Below are positions 1 through 7,404 of a DNA stretch of 37,189 bases, piece by piece. Origin of the DNA: a virus; the IMG/VR virus record IMGVR_UViG_3300049491_000677, positions 1-37,189 of that record; one strand, 5' to 3'. A program made the position numbers and the translations under genes. The stretch's first letter is position 1; the number at the start of each line of letters is the position of its first letter. The notes beneath the pieces are model-generated. The model searched no databases and was not told the DNA's origin. It saw only the letters and a list, made by a program, of their open reading frames with translations.

Positions 1-436
1 GCAAAAGCTTCTCCAAATCCTCGGGGCTTTTGTCGCCCAGATTATATTGCTTGATGAGCGCACCTTTGGGGATGATGACCTCATGCTTGTCATTCCAGCC
101 GCCGCGCCGGGCAAGGAAAAATGCCATTGACGCAAAATGGCCAGTCATTGCCTTCTCGATCATCTTGACGCCGATTGCGCCCGCCGCCTTTGCGATACCC
201 AATTCCATCTCGCGCTCATAATGTTTTTGCAGCGTGCTTACCGATATATCCAGCAGGATTGCGATCTGCCCTTGAGTGCAAACGCGCGATAGGTCTTGCA
301 CCCGCTGGCGCGACTCTTCGGTGGGGATATGAGGCGGATTATGCTGCAAGCGGCGGTCGTCAGCTCGCGTCGGATAGTAGCTGGGCTTCGGAATGTCTTG
401 CCGCCCGTCAATCGTTCGATTTATGCCTTTAGCCAT
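1..436 (-). CDS. Terminase small subunit-like HTH protein, partial
   Basis: The reading frame is open on the minus strand from an ATG at 436 and runs off the left edge, giving about 145 visible residues. The middle carries a helix-turn-helix (TQGQIAILLDISVSTLQKHY), then an Ala-rich helix and a segment ending in FFLARRGGWND. This arrangement (HTH, A/G-rich helix, aromatic Arg-Gly-Trp motif) is common in small DNA-binding proteins beside the terminase of alphaproteobacterial prophages. By that likeness it would bind the packaging site and recruit the large terminase, expected just outside the left edge. The AAGGGG before the ATG is too close to be an ideal ribosome site, so the start is uncertain. 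It is transcribed away from the promoter at 477-505. A plain HTH regulator is the alternative. Confidence 0.6.
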   Translation of the reverse strand, partial: MAKGINRTIDGRQDIPKPSYYPTRADDRRLQHNPPHIPTEESRQRVQDLSRVCTQGQIAILLDISVSTLQKHYEREMELGIAKAAGAIGVKMIEKAMTGHFASMAFFLARRGGWNDKHEVIIPKGALIKQYNLGDKSPEDLEKLL

Positions 437-476
437 GCCCCTTGATAGCAAGGCGCAAAAAGAAGTGCGAGTCCTA

Positions 477-529
477 TTGCAATGAGAAACATTTGCGACT
501 ATACCAATGAGACTAAGGGGCATCGCCCC
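477..529 (+). promoter_or_regulatory. Early promoter with operator motif and 5' leader hairpin
   Basis: TTGCAA (477-482) and TATACC (500-505) are 17 bases apart and resemble a sigma70 promoter. The motif ATTTGCGAC (491-499) fills the end of the spacer, where a bound protein would block polymerase. Just downstream of the expected start is a GGGGC-ATC-GCCCC hairpin (517-529), followed by GCCT and the ribosome site of the gene at 550. The same layout recurs at 3100-3164. Confidence 0.6.
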
Positions 530-549
530 GCCTGTTTAGGAGATTTAAG

Positions 550-834
550 ATGGCCAAAAAGATAGACGATGAAGAAATGCTTCTGGCCCGCGCTATTGCG
601 GAGTCCAAGGAGTACAGCGCATTTCTGCGCTGCGGCCCCTATGAAAAATATGTAGAGCGCGGATTTGCTGATTATGCGTCCGCCCGCATTGCCGCCGACA
701 GGCTTGAGGCGACATATTCTCGTTTCGGGCGCAAGGCGTTAGCCTATGCGATCACGCCGCAAAGCTATCCCATTGATTGCAACGCATCCCGAGTCGCGCT
801 GGCCCAAAAAATAAAGGAGCAAGCCAATGTTTAA
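550..834 (+). CDS. Small phage protein of unknown function
   Basis: This is a 94-residue acidic and basic, largely helical protein, first in a short plus-strand operon. An AGGAGAT ribosome site lies before the ATG, and the promoter with 5' hairpin is just upstream. There is no signal peptide or membrane segment. The central part (YEKYVERGFADYASARIAADRLEA) looks like a small helical domain seen in phage accessory proteins, but I do not recognise a family. Its position next to an early-type promoter suggests early expression. The next gene starts within its last codons, so the two are probably translationally coupled. Confidence 0.65.
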   Translation: MAKKIDDEEMLLARAIAESKEYSAFLRCGPYEKYVERGFADYASARIAADRLEATYSRFGRKALAYAITPQSYPIDCNASRVALAQKIKEQANV

Positions 835-1222
835 CCCTAAACCACGCTTTCCGAAAATCAGGCCCTTGCCCGAGCATATCCCTCCCGCTGATTTTGAATT
901 CCTCGGCGCAGGTAGTGATCTTGATTATTGCGCTGGCATTTGCCGACGCGCTGATATGATTGTTGCTTGGCTTTACGGCGCTGGCGGAAAGATTCCGCAT
1001 GGCTTCCTCGACCCCTACGGATTTGCCGCCACCTGCATTGATAGCACTAACCGCAATAGAATCCGCCGCGTTTTAATCCGGCGGCTGCTTAACAATGATG
1101 TCCGGCGCGGGCGAGCGAGCATTCTTGCGCTGGGCGGAAAATTACAAATTGTTGCTCATAAAAAGGGGCATTTCGCGCCTGCTTGCACGGCCCTATGGAA
1201 GGCAAAACAATCCAGCTTTTAA
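827..1222 (+). CDS. Hypothetical protein (131 aa)
   Basis: The frame starts at an ATG overlapping the end of the preceding gene, with AAGGAG about 8 bases upstream. That start signal is good. The protein begins with a Pro-rich stretch and contains three Cys residues (CAGICRRAD and AATC). The second half is Arg-rich and reads less like a normal protein. Two other frames are also open across 1095-1371, so the true gene end may differ or a frameshift may lie here. No family is recognised. Confidence 0.45.
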   Translation: MFNPKPRFPKIRPLPEHIPPADFEFLGAGSDLDYCAGICRRADMIVAWLYGAGGKIPHGFLDPYGFAATCIDSTNRNRIRRVLIRRLLNNDVRRGRASILALGGKLQIVAHKKGHFAPACTALWKAKQSSF

Positions 1223-1371
1223 GCCTGATCGGAATGCCCCGCGAAGTTGCTTATTTCGCAGAATTTTTCAAACGGGTCGAAGCGCAGGATAAGGACGCCG
1301 TGCGCAAGGTTCCCAATAGGCTTTGGACAACCCCTAAATATTCCCGCAAAACCCGCAATCAAGGAGAATAG
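1195..1371 (+). CDS. Hypothetical small protein (58 aa)
   Basis: An ATG at 1195 opens a frame with natural-looking codon use, encoding a short protein with a helical core (MPREVAYFAEFFKRVEA) and a basic tail. No good ribosome site precedes it and it overlaps the previous frame by 28 bases. It may therefore be the C-terminal half of a frameshifted longer gene rather than a separate one. It ends three bases before the next gene, and its last codons supply that gene's AAGGAG. The function is unknown. Confidence 0.4.
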   Translation: MEGKTIQLLSLIGMPREVAYFAEFFKRVEAQDKDAVRKVPNRLWTTPKYSRKTRNQGE

Positions 1372-1374
1372 GCC

Positions 1375-1722
1375 ATGAAAAACATTGAAGGAAAGCCCAT
1401 GCCAAGCGAAGACGCAATCAATTGGTGGCTAGATATACGCGAGGGGGCAATTGATCTGGTCGCAAAGCATAGCAAAGATAGCTCTGATCAACGAGTCATC
1501 CAAATCAATGTTATTGATGGCAAGCTGGTTATATTTCAACAGGAACTTGCCGCGCTTAATCTCTGTTGGGCTTTCGGAATAAAGCAAAAGCAACGCCCTG
1601 CCATCAGGCCTTACGAAGAATATTTAACCGAAAAAAATACAGGGCTGGCAAACAGGCCAAAAGAACAAAAATCTAAATTAAGACGATTGTGGGATGCCGT
1701 TCGGTCATCGCGCCAATTTTGA
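1375..1722 (+). CDS. Hypothetical protein (115 aa)
   Basis: The ATG is preceded by AAGGAGAATAGGCC, a strong ribosome site. The 115-residue soluble protein has a mixed N-terminal part (AINWWLDIREGAIDLVAKH) and a highly basic C-terminus rich in Lys and Arg, which could contact nucleic acid. No conserved motif is recognised. It belongs to the same operon as the genes from 550, and the next frame begins inside its end or just after it. Confidence 0.6.
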   Translation: MKNIEGKPMPSEDAINWWLDIREGAIDLVAKHSKDSSDQRVIQINVIDGKLVIFQQELAALNLCWAFGIKQKQRPAIRPYEEYLTEKNTGLANRPKEQKSKLRRLWDAVRSSRQF

Positions 1723-2038
1723 AATGACGCGAAAGGCAGGGCCGCCCCAAGAGACGCAATCCGAGCTAGATAGCCTCCTCGTTATTTTGCGGAAAATATA
1801 CGCGCAAGAAAAAGCTGGAAAGCGCCCTCTTGGCATGAATGATTGCAGGGTGGCGAATTGGGCGCTTGGCATTATCCCTATAGATGATGTTTTTGCGTTT
1901 TATCACCAAAGGCGCATGGCGATCTATCGCGCTGGGCTGGCGGATTGGTATGCGCGGTGGGACGCTGAAATCAGGCGGCAAGCGCCTAAGCCTGTTTCCC
2001 CCGATACCGTGCCGAGGTGTCCGCCCTATCCCCTGTGA
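1694..2038 (+). CDS. Hypothetical protein (about 105-114 aa)
   Basis: This is the last gene of the left plus-strand operon. The longest frame starts at 1694, overlapping the previous gene by 29 bases. An ATG at 1724, two bases after the previous stop codon, is an equally likely start, and neither has a clear ribosome site. The protein is basic and rich in Trp and Arg (DWYARWDAEIRRQ), suggesting a helical nucleic-acid or protein contact surface, but no family is recognised. It meets the minus-strand ParB-methyltransferase remnant tail to tail, with a 13-base overlap. Confidence 0.5.
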   Translation: MPFGHRANFEMTRKAGPPQETQSELDSLLVILRKIYAQEKAGKRPLGMNDCRVANWALGIIPIDDVFAFYHQRRMAIYRAGLADWYARWDAEIRRQAPKPVSPDTVPRCPPYPL

Positions 2039-3037
2039 TTACTGGTTATGTCCACGCCCCTTTGCGCAGCAACCTCCGCATAAGCTCCTCCGCCTTCAAG
2101 CATGGCAGTTTGGCCAGTGAAATTCTGCCATCTGATTATAGCTACGTCCACATAAGATGGATTGAGTTCAATAGCCAGAACCCGACGCCCGATCATCTCG
2201 CCTGCGATGATTGAAGTGCCGCTGCCACTAAACGGTTCATAAACAAAATCACCGGGCTTAGAGTTGTTCTCCATAGGTCGCTTCATGCACTCCACTGGCT
2301 TTTGGGTGCTATGGCCAGTTTCGGATTTTTGTGGCTTGCTGATGTCCCAGACGGTCGATTGCTTGCGTCCGCCGATATAATTTCCGGACCGCCCCTTGCG
2401 GACGCAATACCAGGCAGGCTCATGTTTTGGATGATAATCACCACGACCAATCACAAAGTTATTTTTGTTCCATATAATCTGCGCTCGTATTTCTAGCCCA
2501 GCACCGATGAGGCTTTGCGCAACAATGGGGGGGGGAGACCTCGTCATCTTCGCCCTGCCTGTCTATGTTGACTAGGCGTGCTAGTGATGCGCTAAATTCA
2601 TCATCGTCAAAGCCCGTAATTGAGCGCAAATCAATATCATCGGTCATTGCGGCAATAGCGGCCAATTCCTCGTCTAGGATTTGCTGATCCCAGCCCGCGT
2701 TTAGCGCAATTTTGTTATCCGCCAGCGCATAGGCCCTGCATTGCGCCTCGGTCCATGCAGAGCAATCAACAGCCGGGATCATTCCGTCTTTGATCGGTGT
2801 TCCATCCGGCCAGCGGATTGATTGGCCGCGCTCAAGCAATAACGCTACGCCATCCAAGCGCCCGTTACCCGCCCGCACTACGCCCGAAGCATCCGCCGCT
2901 ATCGGGACCGCAAAGCCAAATTCCGCGATAGAAGCCGCGATTTGCTCAATCTGCGCCTCGCTATGTGTTCGCGCATTGCGCGGGTCATGGGATAAGCTCG
3001 ATATAGCGCGAACGCCGACAGGATGGGGTTTGGTCAT
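2026..3037 (-). pseudogene. Broken ParB domain-DNA methyltransferase fusion
   Basis: The gene reads from an ATG at 3037. The first part is a ParB-like nuclease/partition domain (DPRNARTHSEAQIEQIAASI, then VRAGNGRL and ALADNKIALNAGWDQ). The second part, in another frame from about 2530 to 2026, is the C-terminal half of an N6-adenine methyltransferase, with EIRAQIIWNKN, HEPAWYCVRKG, TQKPVECMKRP and the cofactor-binding YEPFSGSGT. The halves join at a run of nine G's (2527-2535 on the plus strand), where one base fewer would put them in frame. Full-length relatives carry roughly 100 or more residues between these parts, including the catalytic DPPY motif, and that block is missing. The methyltransferase is therefore very likely inactive. 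The ParB half could still be made, with a short altered tail ending at 2459. Confidence 0.75.
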
Positions 3038-3099
3038 GCGCCTTACTTGCCCGCAAATGTTTTCAGGCGCAACGGGATTTATTTGATATTGAGGAAACG

Positions 3100-3164
3100 T
3101 CGCAAATCTCTTGCTCTTTGCGTCAATTTGATTATATTGGAGTCGTTCTAGGGGACTTCTCCCC
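3100..3164 (+). promoter_or_regulatory. Early promoter with operator motif and 5' leader hairpin
   Basis: TTGCTC (3111-3116) and TATATT (3133-3138) lie 16 bases apart. TCGCAAAT (3100-3107) sits just upstream of the -35 element. The leader holds a GGGGA-CTTC-TCCCC hairpin (3151-3164), followed by GCCT and the ribosome site GGAAGGAA of the gene at 3186. The order CTA, GGGG stem, CCCCGCCT matches the leader at 513-533, so the two operons share one design. Confidence 0.6.
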
Positions 3165-3185
3165 GCCTATACGGAAGGAATAATT

Positions 3186-3374
3186 ATGAGTATTTATCAT
3201 CAGTTCGAGCGCGATGGCTTTGTGCTTCATGCGAGCCGCTTGCCTAAGTCAGGCAATATGCCGGGGGTTTCTTTGTTTAGTCTTTATCATAAGGCAGGGA
3301 GGAGGGTTTCTACTGTTGCTCTTTGTAAGCCTGCGTCGGTTATTAGGCGGATTGTTCGGGGAGGGGCGGCATGA
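3186..3374 (+). CDS. Small basic protein of unknown function
   Basis: This 62-residue basic protein follows a strong GGAAGGAATAATT ribosome site. It is the first gene of the second plus-strand operon, directly behind the promoter with 5' hairpin. It has no membrane segment and ends RRIVRGGAA. The short length, positive charge and promoter-proximal place fit a small early phage protein that acts on a host target, but nothing in the sequence identifies the target. Its stop codon overlaps the next start (ATGA). Confidence 0.6.
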   Translation: MSIYHQFERDGFVLHASRLPKSGNMPGVSLFSLYHKAGRRVSTVALCKPASVIRRIVRGGAA

Positions 3375-3697
3375 CCAGAGATCAGTATTTTCAAGAGGTG
3401 AACGACAGGGCCAAGCGTGATGCTGCTATTAGGGATGCTGCGCCTGAATTGTTAGATGCTTTAGTGGCATTGGTTGCAAGCATAAATGACATTCCGCGCC
3501 GTTTGCCGTTGTCTGTTGGCCCTATTGCCCTCCCTGTTACGGTCCATGACCTGATCGAAGAATATCAAACCAAGCTTGGGTTGATCGAAACTGGCATTGA
3601 AGGCGTTAAGGATGCGGTCACCGCATTACACATGACTTGCTGCGTTCAAGGTACGTTTGTGGAGTCGTTGCCCTCGGCTCCGGCTATCCCGCGCTAA
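3371..3697 (+). CDS. Hypothetical helical protein (108 aa)
   Basis: The start overlaps the upstream stop codon as ATGA, indicating translational coupling. The first 40 residues are helical and charged (DQYFQEVNDRAKRDAAIRD, then APELLDALVALVASIND), a pattern often seen in small phage proteins with the phrase 'aaPELLdALealv'. The rest has no recognised motif. The C-terminal 15 codons overlap the start of the next gene in another frame. The function is unknown. Confidence 0.6.
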   Translation: MTRDQYFQEVNDRAKRDAAIRDAAPELLDALVALVASINDIPRRLPLSVGPIALPVTVHDLIEEYQTKLGLIETGIEGVKDAVTALHMTCCVQGTFVESLPSAPAIPR

Positions 3698-4007
3698 GGG
3701 ATGGCGCTTGCCAGAGAACGCGATCAATGTTGCGCGGCCCGGCAAATTCGGAAACCCGTTTGTTGTCGGCAAAGATGGCACAAGGGCAGAATGTGTTGCG
3801 AACTTCAGGCACCTGCTAAATGGAATGGTTGCCATCGCCAGCGGCCTTGGCCTTGAATTTAATCTGGCCAAGAGAAGATATATTTTGGACAATATCGCCA
3901 CGCTGCGCGGCAAAGACCTTGCATGTTGGTGCGCTCTGGACCGTGGACCGTGCCACGCCGATGTTTTGATCGATCTGGCAAATAAGGAGACTGAAAATGA
4001 AAATTGA
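3657..4007 (+). CDS. DUF4326 family protein
   Basis: The protein matches the DUF4326 pattern: RLRLSRAKGWRLPENA, then VARPGKFGNPFVVG, and near the end LRGKDLACWCALDRGPCHAD. The CWC...CHAD Cys/His cluster is a hallmark of the family and could bind a metal or be catalytic. Family members are common in phages and mobile elements and have no settled function. The conserved N-terminus requires a start upstream of the first ATG, so I place it at TTG 3657, which has AAGG five bases before it. It overlaps the preceding gene by 41 bases. Confidence 0.75.
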   Translation: MWSRCPRLRLSRAKGWRLPENAINVARPGKFGNPFVVGKDGTRAECVANFRHLLNGMVAIASGLGLEFNLAKRRYILDNIATLRGKDLACWCALDRGPCHADVLIDLANKETENEN

Positions 4008-4158
4008 TGAATTAGAAACCCGCGTTCGTGACTTCTGCGAAAATTACCAGATAGGAAAGGAGGGCCAGCCTATACCATTGGGATTCATCGCGGAAATGGC
4101 TTTTTGCTTCGGCATTGAAATAGGCTTCACGCTTCATGAAAAAGAGGAATCAACATGA
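3997..4158 (+). CDS. Small acidic protein (53 aa)
   Basis: The ATG at 3997 follows AAGGAGACTGAAA, a strong ribosome site inside the end of the DUF4326 gene, and the frame ends by overlapping the next start codon (ATGA). The product is a soluble acidic peptide (MKIDELETRVRDFCENY at its start) with two Cys residues. No family is recognised. The good start signals and coupling on both sides make it a real gene despite its length. Confidence 0.6.
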   Translation: MKIDELETRVRDFCENYQIGKEGQPIPLGFIAEMAFCFGIEIGFTLHEKEEST

Positions 4159-4364
4159 AGGGCTTTATTGAAATCGCCATGTTCTTGGCTTGGGTTGTGG
4201 TTTGGATTGTGATTGAGGAAATGGGCGGCGGGCTAGGCTTAATGATATGTGCAGCATGGGCCGCTATTGGCATGTACATGGTGGCAAAAAGCAAATCACG
4301 CGGGTTTGTTGCCGATATGGGATTTGTGTTCGCTTGGCCCTTTTATATACTGTTTGATAGATAG
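4155..4364 (+). CDS. Small membrane protein (69 aa)
   Basis: The protein consists of two hydrophobic stretches, about residues 5-20 (IAMFLAWVVVWIVI) and 25-42 (GGGLGLMICAAWAAIGMYMV). A short basic loop (KSKSRG) and an aromatic tail follow. It is probably a small inner-membrane protein with two passes. Holin, superinfection-exclusion or membrane-anchor roles are all possible, but its early-operon position argues against a holin. It is translationally coupled to the 53-residue gene upstream and meets the minus-strand gene at 4343 tail to tail. Confidence 0.6.
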   Translation: MKGFIEIAMFLAWVVVWIVIEEMGGGLGLMICAAWAAIGMYMVAKSKSRGFVADMGFVFAWPFYILFDR

Positions 4365-4642
4365 GCGGTCCGCAACTTATGCCGCAACGAGGCTGCCGCC
4401 AAATCCTTTTTTGCTTTATATAAATCTCGAACAGCCCTGCCTTGCGGGGTAAGGCGCATCCTTTGATGGGGCAGCGCTGGATCAACAATTCGCAACACGC
4501 AAAGCTGATATGCACGGCGATACATTTTGCTATTTAGCCATTCCGGCCAAAAAAATATGCCATCCGGGCAATCGGCAAGATCAGCAAATTCCAACCCTAG
4601 CCTGCGGCAAATTATTTCGGTATTTTTGGCTATGCGAAGCAT
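4343..4642 (-). CDS. Hypothetical protein, possible winged-helix fold
   Basis: This is a 99-residue basic protein, last in the minus-strand operon that includes the RNase H-like gene, whose end it overlaps by 13 bases. The run MRLTPQGRAVRDLYKAKKDL near the C-terminus resembles the wing and following helix of small winged-helix proteins, but the match is weak. The Cys residues (IICRR, DLADCPDG, QLCVLR) do not form a spaced metal motif. It overlaps the convergent membrane-protein gene by 22 bases. The function is unknown. Confidence 0.55.
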   Translation of the reverse strand: MLRIAKNTEIICRRLGLEFADLADCPDGIFFWPEWLNSKMYRRAYQLCVLRIVDPALPHQRMRLTPQGRAVRDLYKAKKDLAAASLRHKLRTAYLSNSI

Positions 4643-5421
4643 TGAACTTTCTCTTCCTTTGCATTTGCCATGCGCTCACGGTGCAATTTCAGGCCGTGCT
4701 TGCGGGCTAGTTTGTCAGCCCGGCGGTTCATTGTGATGTCGAGGCTTTCTGCATTTTCGGGTTGATGCCCGCGCACCCATTTTGCGGTTATGTGAAGGCA
4801 ATCCTTCGATGCAAGGCCCTTGATGTAGGCAAATGCTGCCTTGGTTTGATTTGCGGACAATCCGCGAGGTTTGCACTTTTGCCTTGATAGATACCCTACG
4901 GCTGCCTTGTTATCACAAAGCACGACAAGTTGAGTATTTGGTCTGATTATCCCCCCAGCCAGAAAGCGGTGCATTGCATTGGCAACCGCAGCAATTTCGG
5001 CGGCAGTGCTGGATAGAATATCACCCTTAAGCGGCCCGGATACTTCTTGCGCCGAATTATCAGGGCAAACCAGAATAGCGGCCCAAGCGCCCGCGCAAGT
5101 TTGGCTATTTAGGCTTGCGTCGGTGTAAAGCCGATAATGATCGCGCAACGGGGCTGTATGTATGGGTGCTGGTTTAATTTCCGGCGGGGCTATAACGCCC
5201 GCCTGCAAAAATGACAAATAATGCTCCCAGCATTGCATCGAACTAAATGTTATCCGGCCTTTGCTAGGCTTCTTGAACACCAAGCAAGTCTCGCGGCCAT
5301 AACTATAGCGAAGCAATTCATAATCGCCTTTTGATGGCTCAATAATAATGGATTGACCAGCAAGCCATTGCGCGAATTTTGCGCGATAAAAATCATGGGC
5401 GAGGCAAGATTTAGACGCCAT
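4630..5421 (-). CDS. RNase H-like nuclease
   Basis: The C-terminal two thirds have the ribonuclease HI fold signature: YTDASLNS with the first catalytic Asp, SSTAAEIAAVANAM with the Glu, VVLCDNKAAVGYL with the second Asp, and KWVRGHQ followed by MNRRADKLARK with the last His and Asp. All four acidic positions are visible. RNase H cuts RNA in RNA-DNA hybrids and could remove primers or R-loops during phage replication. The N-terminal 90 residues are a separate unknown domain. I chose ATG 5421 because it overlaps the upstream gene's end; a longer version from TTG 5439 is possible. Confidence 0.8.
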   Translation of the reverse strand: MASKSCLAHDFYRAKFAQWLAGQSIIIEPSKGDYELLRYSYGRETCLVFKKPSKGRITFSSMQCWEHYLSFLQAGVIAPPEIKPAPIHTAPLRDHYRLYTDASLNSQTCAGAWAAILVCPDNSAQEVSGPLKGDILSSTAAEIAAVANAMHRFLAGGIIRPNTQLVVLCDNKAAVGYLSRQKCKPRGLSANQTKAAFAYIKGLASKDCLHITAKWVRGHQPENAESLDITMNRRADKLARKHGLKLHRERMANAKEEKVQCFA

Positions 5422-5593
5422 CAATAGGACCAGATTCAATATAAGCGGACACCTTTGCCGCCGTCTTTGCGCTTAAACTGCGGCCTCTGCGCAAATCCCC
5501 CACAAGGCGCGGGTCTTTTATTGCCTCGCGGCCAAATCGTGAATCTGCCATTTTATGCTTTGTGCAAAATTTGTTTATTTCTCGCAACATCAT
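5411..5593 (-). CDS. Small HTH (Cro-like) DNA-binding protein
   Basis: This 60-residue protein has the pattern REINKFCTKHKMADSRFGRE, then DPRLVGDLRRGRSL, then TAAKVSAYI. It fits a compact helix-turn-helix seen in small alphaproteobacterial phage regulators (F-R-A-V-x-DP-x-LV-x-DLR-x-GR). An AAGGA ribosome site precedes ATG 5593. It is a candidate binder of the repeated ATTTGCGA motifs in this phage, though that is inference only. It overlaps both neighbours: the DUF5131 frame ends on its start codon (ATGA) and the RNase H-like gene starts in its last codons. Confidence 0.7.
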   Translation of the reverse strand: MMLREINKFCTKHKMADSRFGREAIKDPRLVGDLRRGRSLSAKTAAKVSAYIESGPIDGV

Positions 5594-6663
5594 TTTGATC
5601 CTTTATCTCGGCATTCGGGAAATCCATTATGCAACACGCCGTCTAAATGGCGGCCAGCGGCTTTTTTGCCGACCCGCTCCATAAGTTGTAAGTCATCAAA
5701 TGCGTGTAATTCAATTTTTACTAATTGAGCGTATTGTTCGTTTAATTCTGATGATTTCCCGTTTTCAAACTCAACCGCTTGCCAATTCCCCCATTGCTTA
5801 AAAAAGAACGGGACGCCCGCCGCCGCGCATTAATCTCGCAGTGACCGCGCCCAATCGGGGTGCATCGGGCGAGCGCCGTGGCCGCTTTCGCCGCCAGCAA
5901 TTATCCAATCAATCCACGGCAAACACCCCCACTCCGGTGGGTATGGCAGCGGCATGGTTGAAGGCCAGTATTTCAAATCCTCGGCGCTTGGGCGCGGCGC
6001 AATGCTTGTTATGTTGATCGGCCCAAGCAACGGCTCGCAACTCAAAAATCGCACGGCGGCAGGGGTATCAAGCAAATCAGGGATGCGTTCATCGGCGCGG
6101 GCTTGATCCTCAACTGAAACGCCTAGCCAGACATTGGGTAGCGGCCACCCCACAAAGGACGGGTCTTCTTCTTTGGCGCGGTTGCCCAGCGGCTTAAGCC
6201 AGTCTTCGCCCTTAATCGACCAATCGCTTGCCTGTTCTATTATTATGAGCGCTATCCGCTCCGGTGTTTGTGGATCATTGCAATATTCCCGCATCCGCGC
6301 CGACCGCTTGGTCAAAATCTGGAACGTATGTTGCGGGCAAAGCGCCGCGACCGCGAAAACCTTGTCAATCACTTCATCTGGTACGGCGGGATGGAACAAA
6401 TCACTCATGCTGTTGACGAAAATCAGGCGCGGTTTTTTCCATTTGAACGGTTTTAGCAGCGCCGCCTCATTGAAATTCACCTTCCCTGTCCAGACAAAGC
6501 CTGCCTTACTTTTCTGCGTCGTGCCTTGATAGGACTCAACGCCCATAGCTTCCAGCCTACCCGCCATTTTCATCGCGTAGCAATTGGTGCATCCCGGCGA
6601 TGCCAGCGAGCATCCCACAACCGGATTCCAAGTCTCGTTTGTCCATTCAATATTGCTGGTCAT
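5590..6663 (-). pseudogene. DUF5131 (Gp37/Gp68) gene with one in-frame stop
   Basis: From ATG 6663 the frame encodes the DUF5131 (phage Gp37/Gp68) family: IEWTNETWNPVVGCS, the Cys cluster GCTNCYA, NVWLGVSVEDQARADERIP, FLSCEPLLGP, WIIAGGESGHGARPMHPDW. The family's three-Cys motif recalls radical SAM-like proteins. At 5832-5830 a TAA replaces the CAA (Gln) expected after ARSLRD. The same frame then continues with the normal family C-terminus (CAAAGVPFFFKQWG ... VGKKAAGRHLDGVLHNG) for 79 more codons to a stop overlapping the next gene's start. One C-to-T change explains the break. The product is either a 277-residue truncated protein, a readthrough protein or inactive. A sequencing error is also possible. 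Confidence 0.8.
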
Positions 6664-6956
6664 GTAGCCACCCCATATTCCGGCGTTCGAGGGTCAAGTT
6701 CATCGTGGATTGCATTTACACAATCCACGATATGCGCAAAATCTTGCACCTCATGCGGCATTGGTGCATATTTATAAGCTATAGGCGATATTCTGCCGAG
6801 CGAGCGTATTTCGACAAATGGATGGGCTGAATTGCTTTCATCAATAAGCGTCCAAGGTCGCGGTGCGGCATAAGAAGCAGCCTCAACGGCGGACACGCCG
6901 ACATGAACGCCACAGGCCACTTCATCGCCGCCCGGATATGCATATAGTTTGTTCAT
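6660..6956 (-). CDS. Hypothetical protein (98 aa)
   Basis: This is a 98-residue soluble acidic protein between two small minus-strand genes. It starts one base after the upstream stop and ends overlapping the DUF5131 start as ATGA, so the operon is tightly coupled. It contains a Cys and several His and acidic residues (DEVACGVHVGVSAVEAASYA, HEVQDFAHIVDCVNAIHDEL) but no recognised motif. Close linkage with DUF5131 may mean a joint role. Confidence 0.6.
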   Translation of the reverse strand: MNKLYAYPGGDEVACGVHVGVSAVEAASYAAPRPWTLIDESNSAHPFVEIRSLGRISPIAYKYAPMPHEVQDFAHIVDCVNAIHDELDPRTPEYGVAT

Positions 6957-6957
6957 T

Positions 6958-7173
6958 TTATTCAGCCTTCCTAATTAGATATGCCGCCGCCCTATGCGCT
7001 GCTACTTTTTTTGCATCCTCAAGATGGTAAAAACGCCCCCGCCCGCCCTCAACAACATAATAATCAACAGGCCCGTTTTTCTTAAAAGATGTGTCGATAA
7101 AAAGGCCGTGATGGCGAATATGCGCCGCCGCTCGCGGTTGCCGTTTTGACTTATCTGATTCGCAAATGTTCAT
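6958..7173 (-). CDS. Hypothetical small basic protein (71 aa)
   Basis: This is the first gene of the minus-strand operon that leads into DUF5131 and the RNase H-like gene. It is 71 residues and basic, with a central YYVVEGGRGRFYHLEDAKK segment resembling small beta-rich phage proteins. The start codon lies within a second copy of the ATTTGCGA-type motif (7159-7167), so a protein bound there could also affect translation or early elongation. The likely promoter is at 7184-7211. No family is recognised. Confidence 0.6.
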   Translation of the reverse strand: MNICESDKSKRQPRAAAHIRHHGLFIDTSFKKNGPVDYYVVEGGRGRFYHLEDAKKVAAHRAAAYLIRKAE

Positions 7174-7183
7174 AGCGCCATTT

Positions 7184-7221
7184 TGCCTATTGTTGGAAAT
7201 ATTGCAAGCAAAGATTTGCGA
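7184..7221 (-). promoter_or_regulatory. Promoter/operator region of the DUF5131 operon
   Basis: On the minus strand TCGCAAAT (7221-7214) is followed by TTGCTT (7211-7206) as a possible -35 element; the -10 (around 7189-7184, TAGGCA) is poor. Positions 7220-7201 are identical over 20 bases to positions 11635-11654 in the divergent control region, in opposite orientation in the window. That makes this a shared regulatory element rather than chance. Confidence 0.5.
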
Positions 7222-7404
7222 TAAACGACAGGCAGGGTGAAAGTCTGCGGCCTGCTTATATTTGGATATTTTAGATTTTGCCCAAAAACCCCCTCCGCCC
7301 TCACCGGATTTAGTGCGGTCTGGCTCCGCAAGGGGTGCGACCCTGCCCTTTGCGGGCGTCGGGCAATTTTCCGGCGCTAACGCGGGCGAGCTGTTAGCGC
7401 CGGA
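7222..7404 (-). other. Noncoding stretch with strong hairpin
   Basis: No credible gene is seen between the tmRNA tag region and the next operon. On the minus strand a perfect 12-base-pair stem (7404-7393 with 7381-7370, loop of 11) follows the tmRNA coding piece. Further down come several GC-rich short stems and GGAGGGGGTTTTT (about 7288-7276), which could end transcription. The strong stem may be part of the tmRNA coding piece or mark its 3' processing point. Confidence 0.5.

Noticed and set aside
3626-3913. 95-codon minus-strand frame
   Set aside because: It is antisense to the DUF4326 gene, whose conserved motifs are clear.
5590-6663. Alternative genetic code with TAA read as Gln
   Set aside because: Other genes end at TAA where their families end (for example the endolysin and RecE-like genes), so one mutation or error is simpler.
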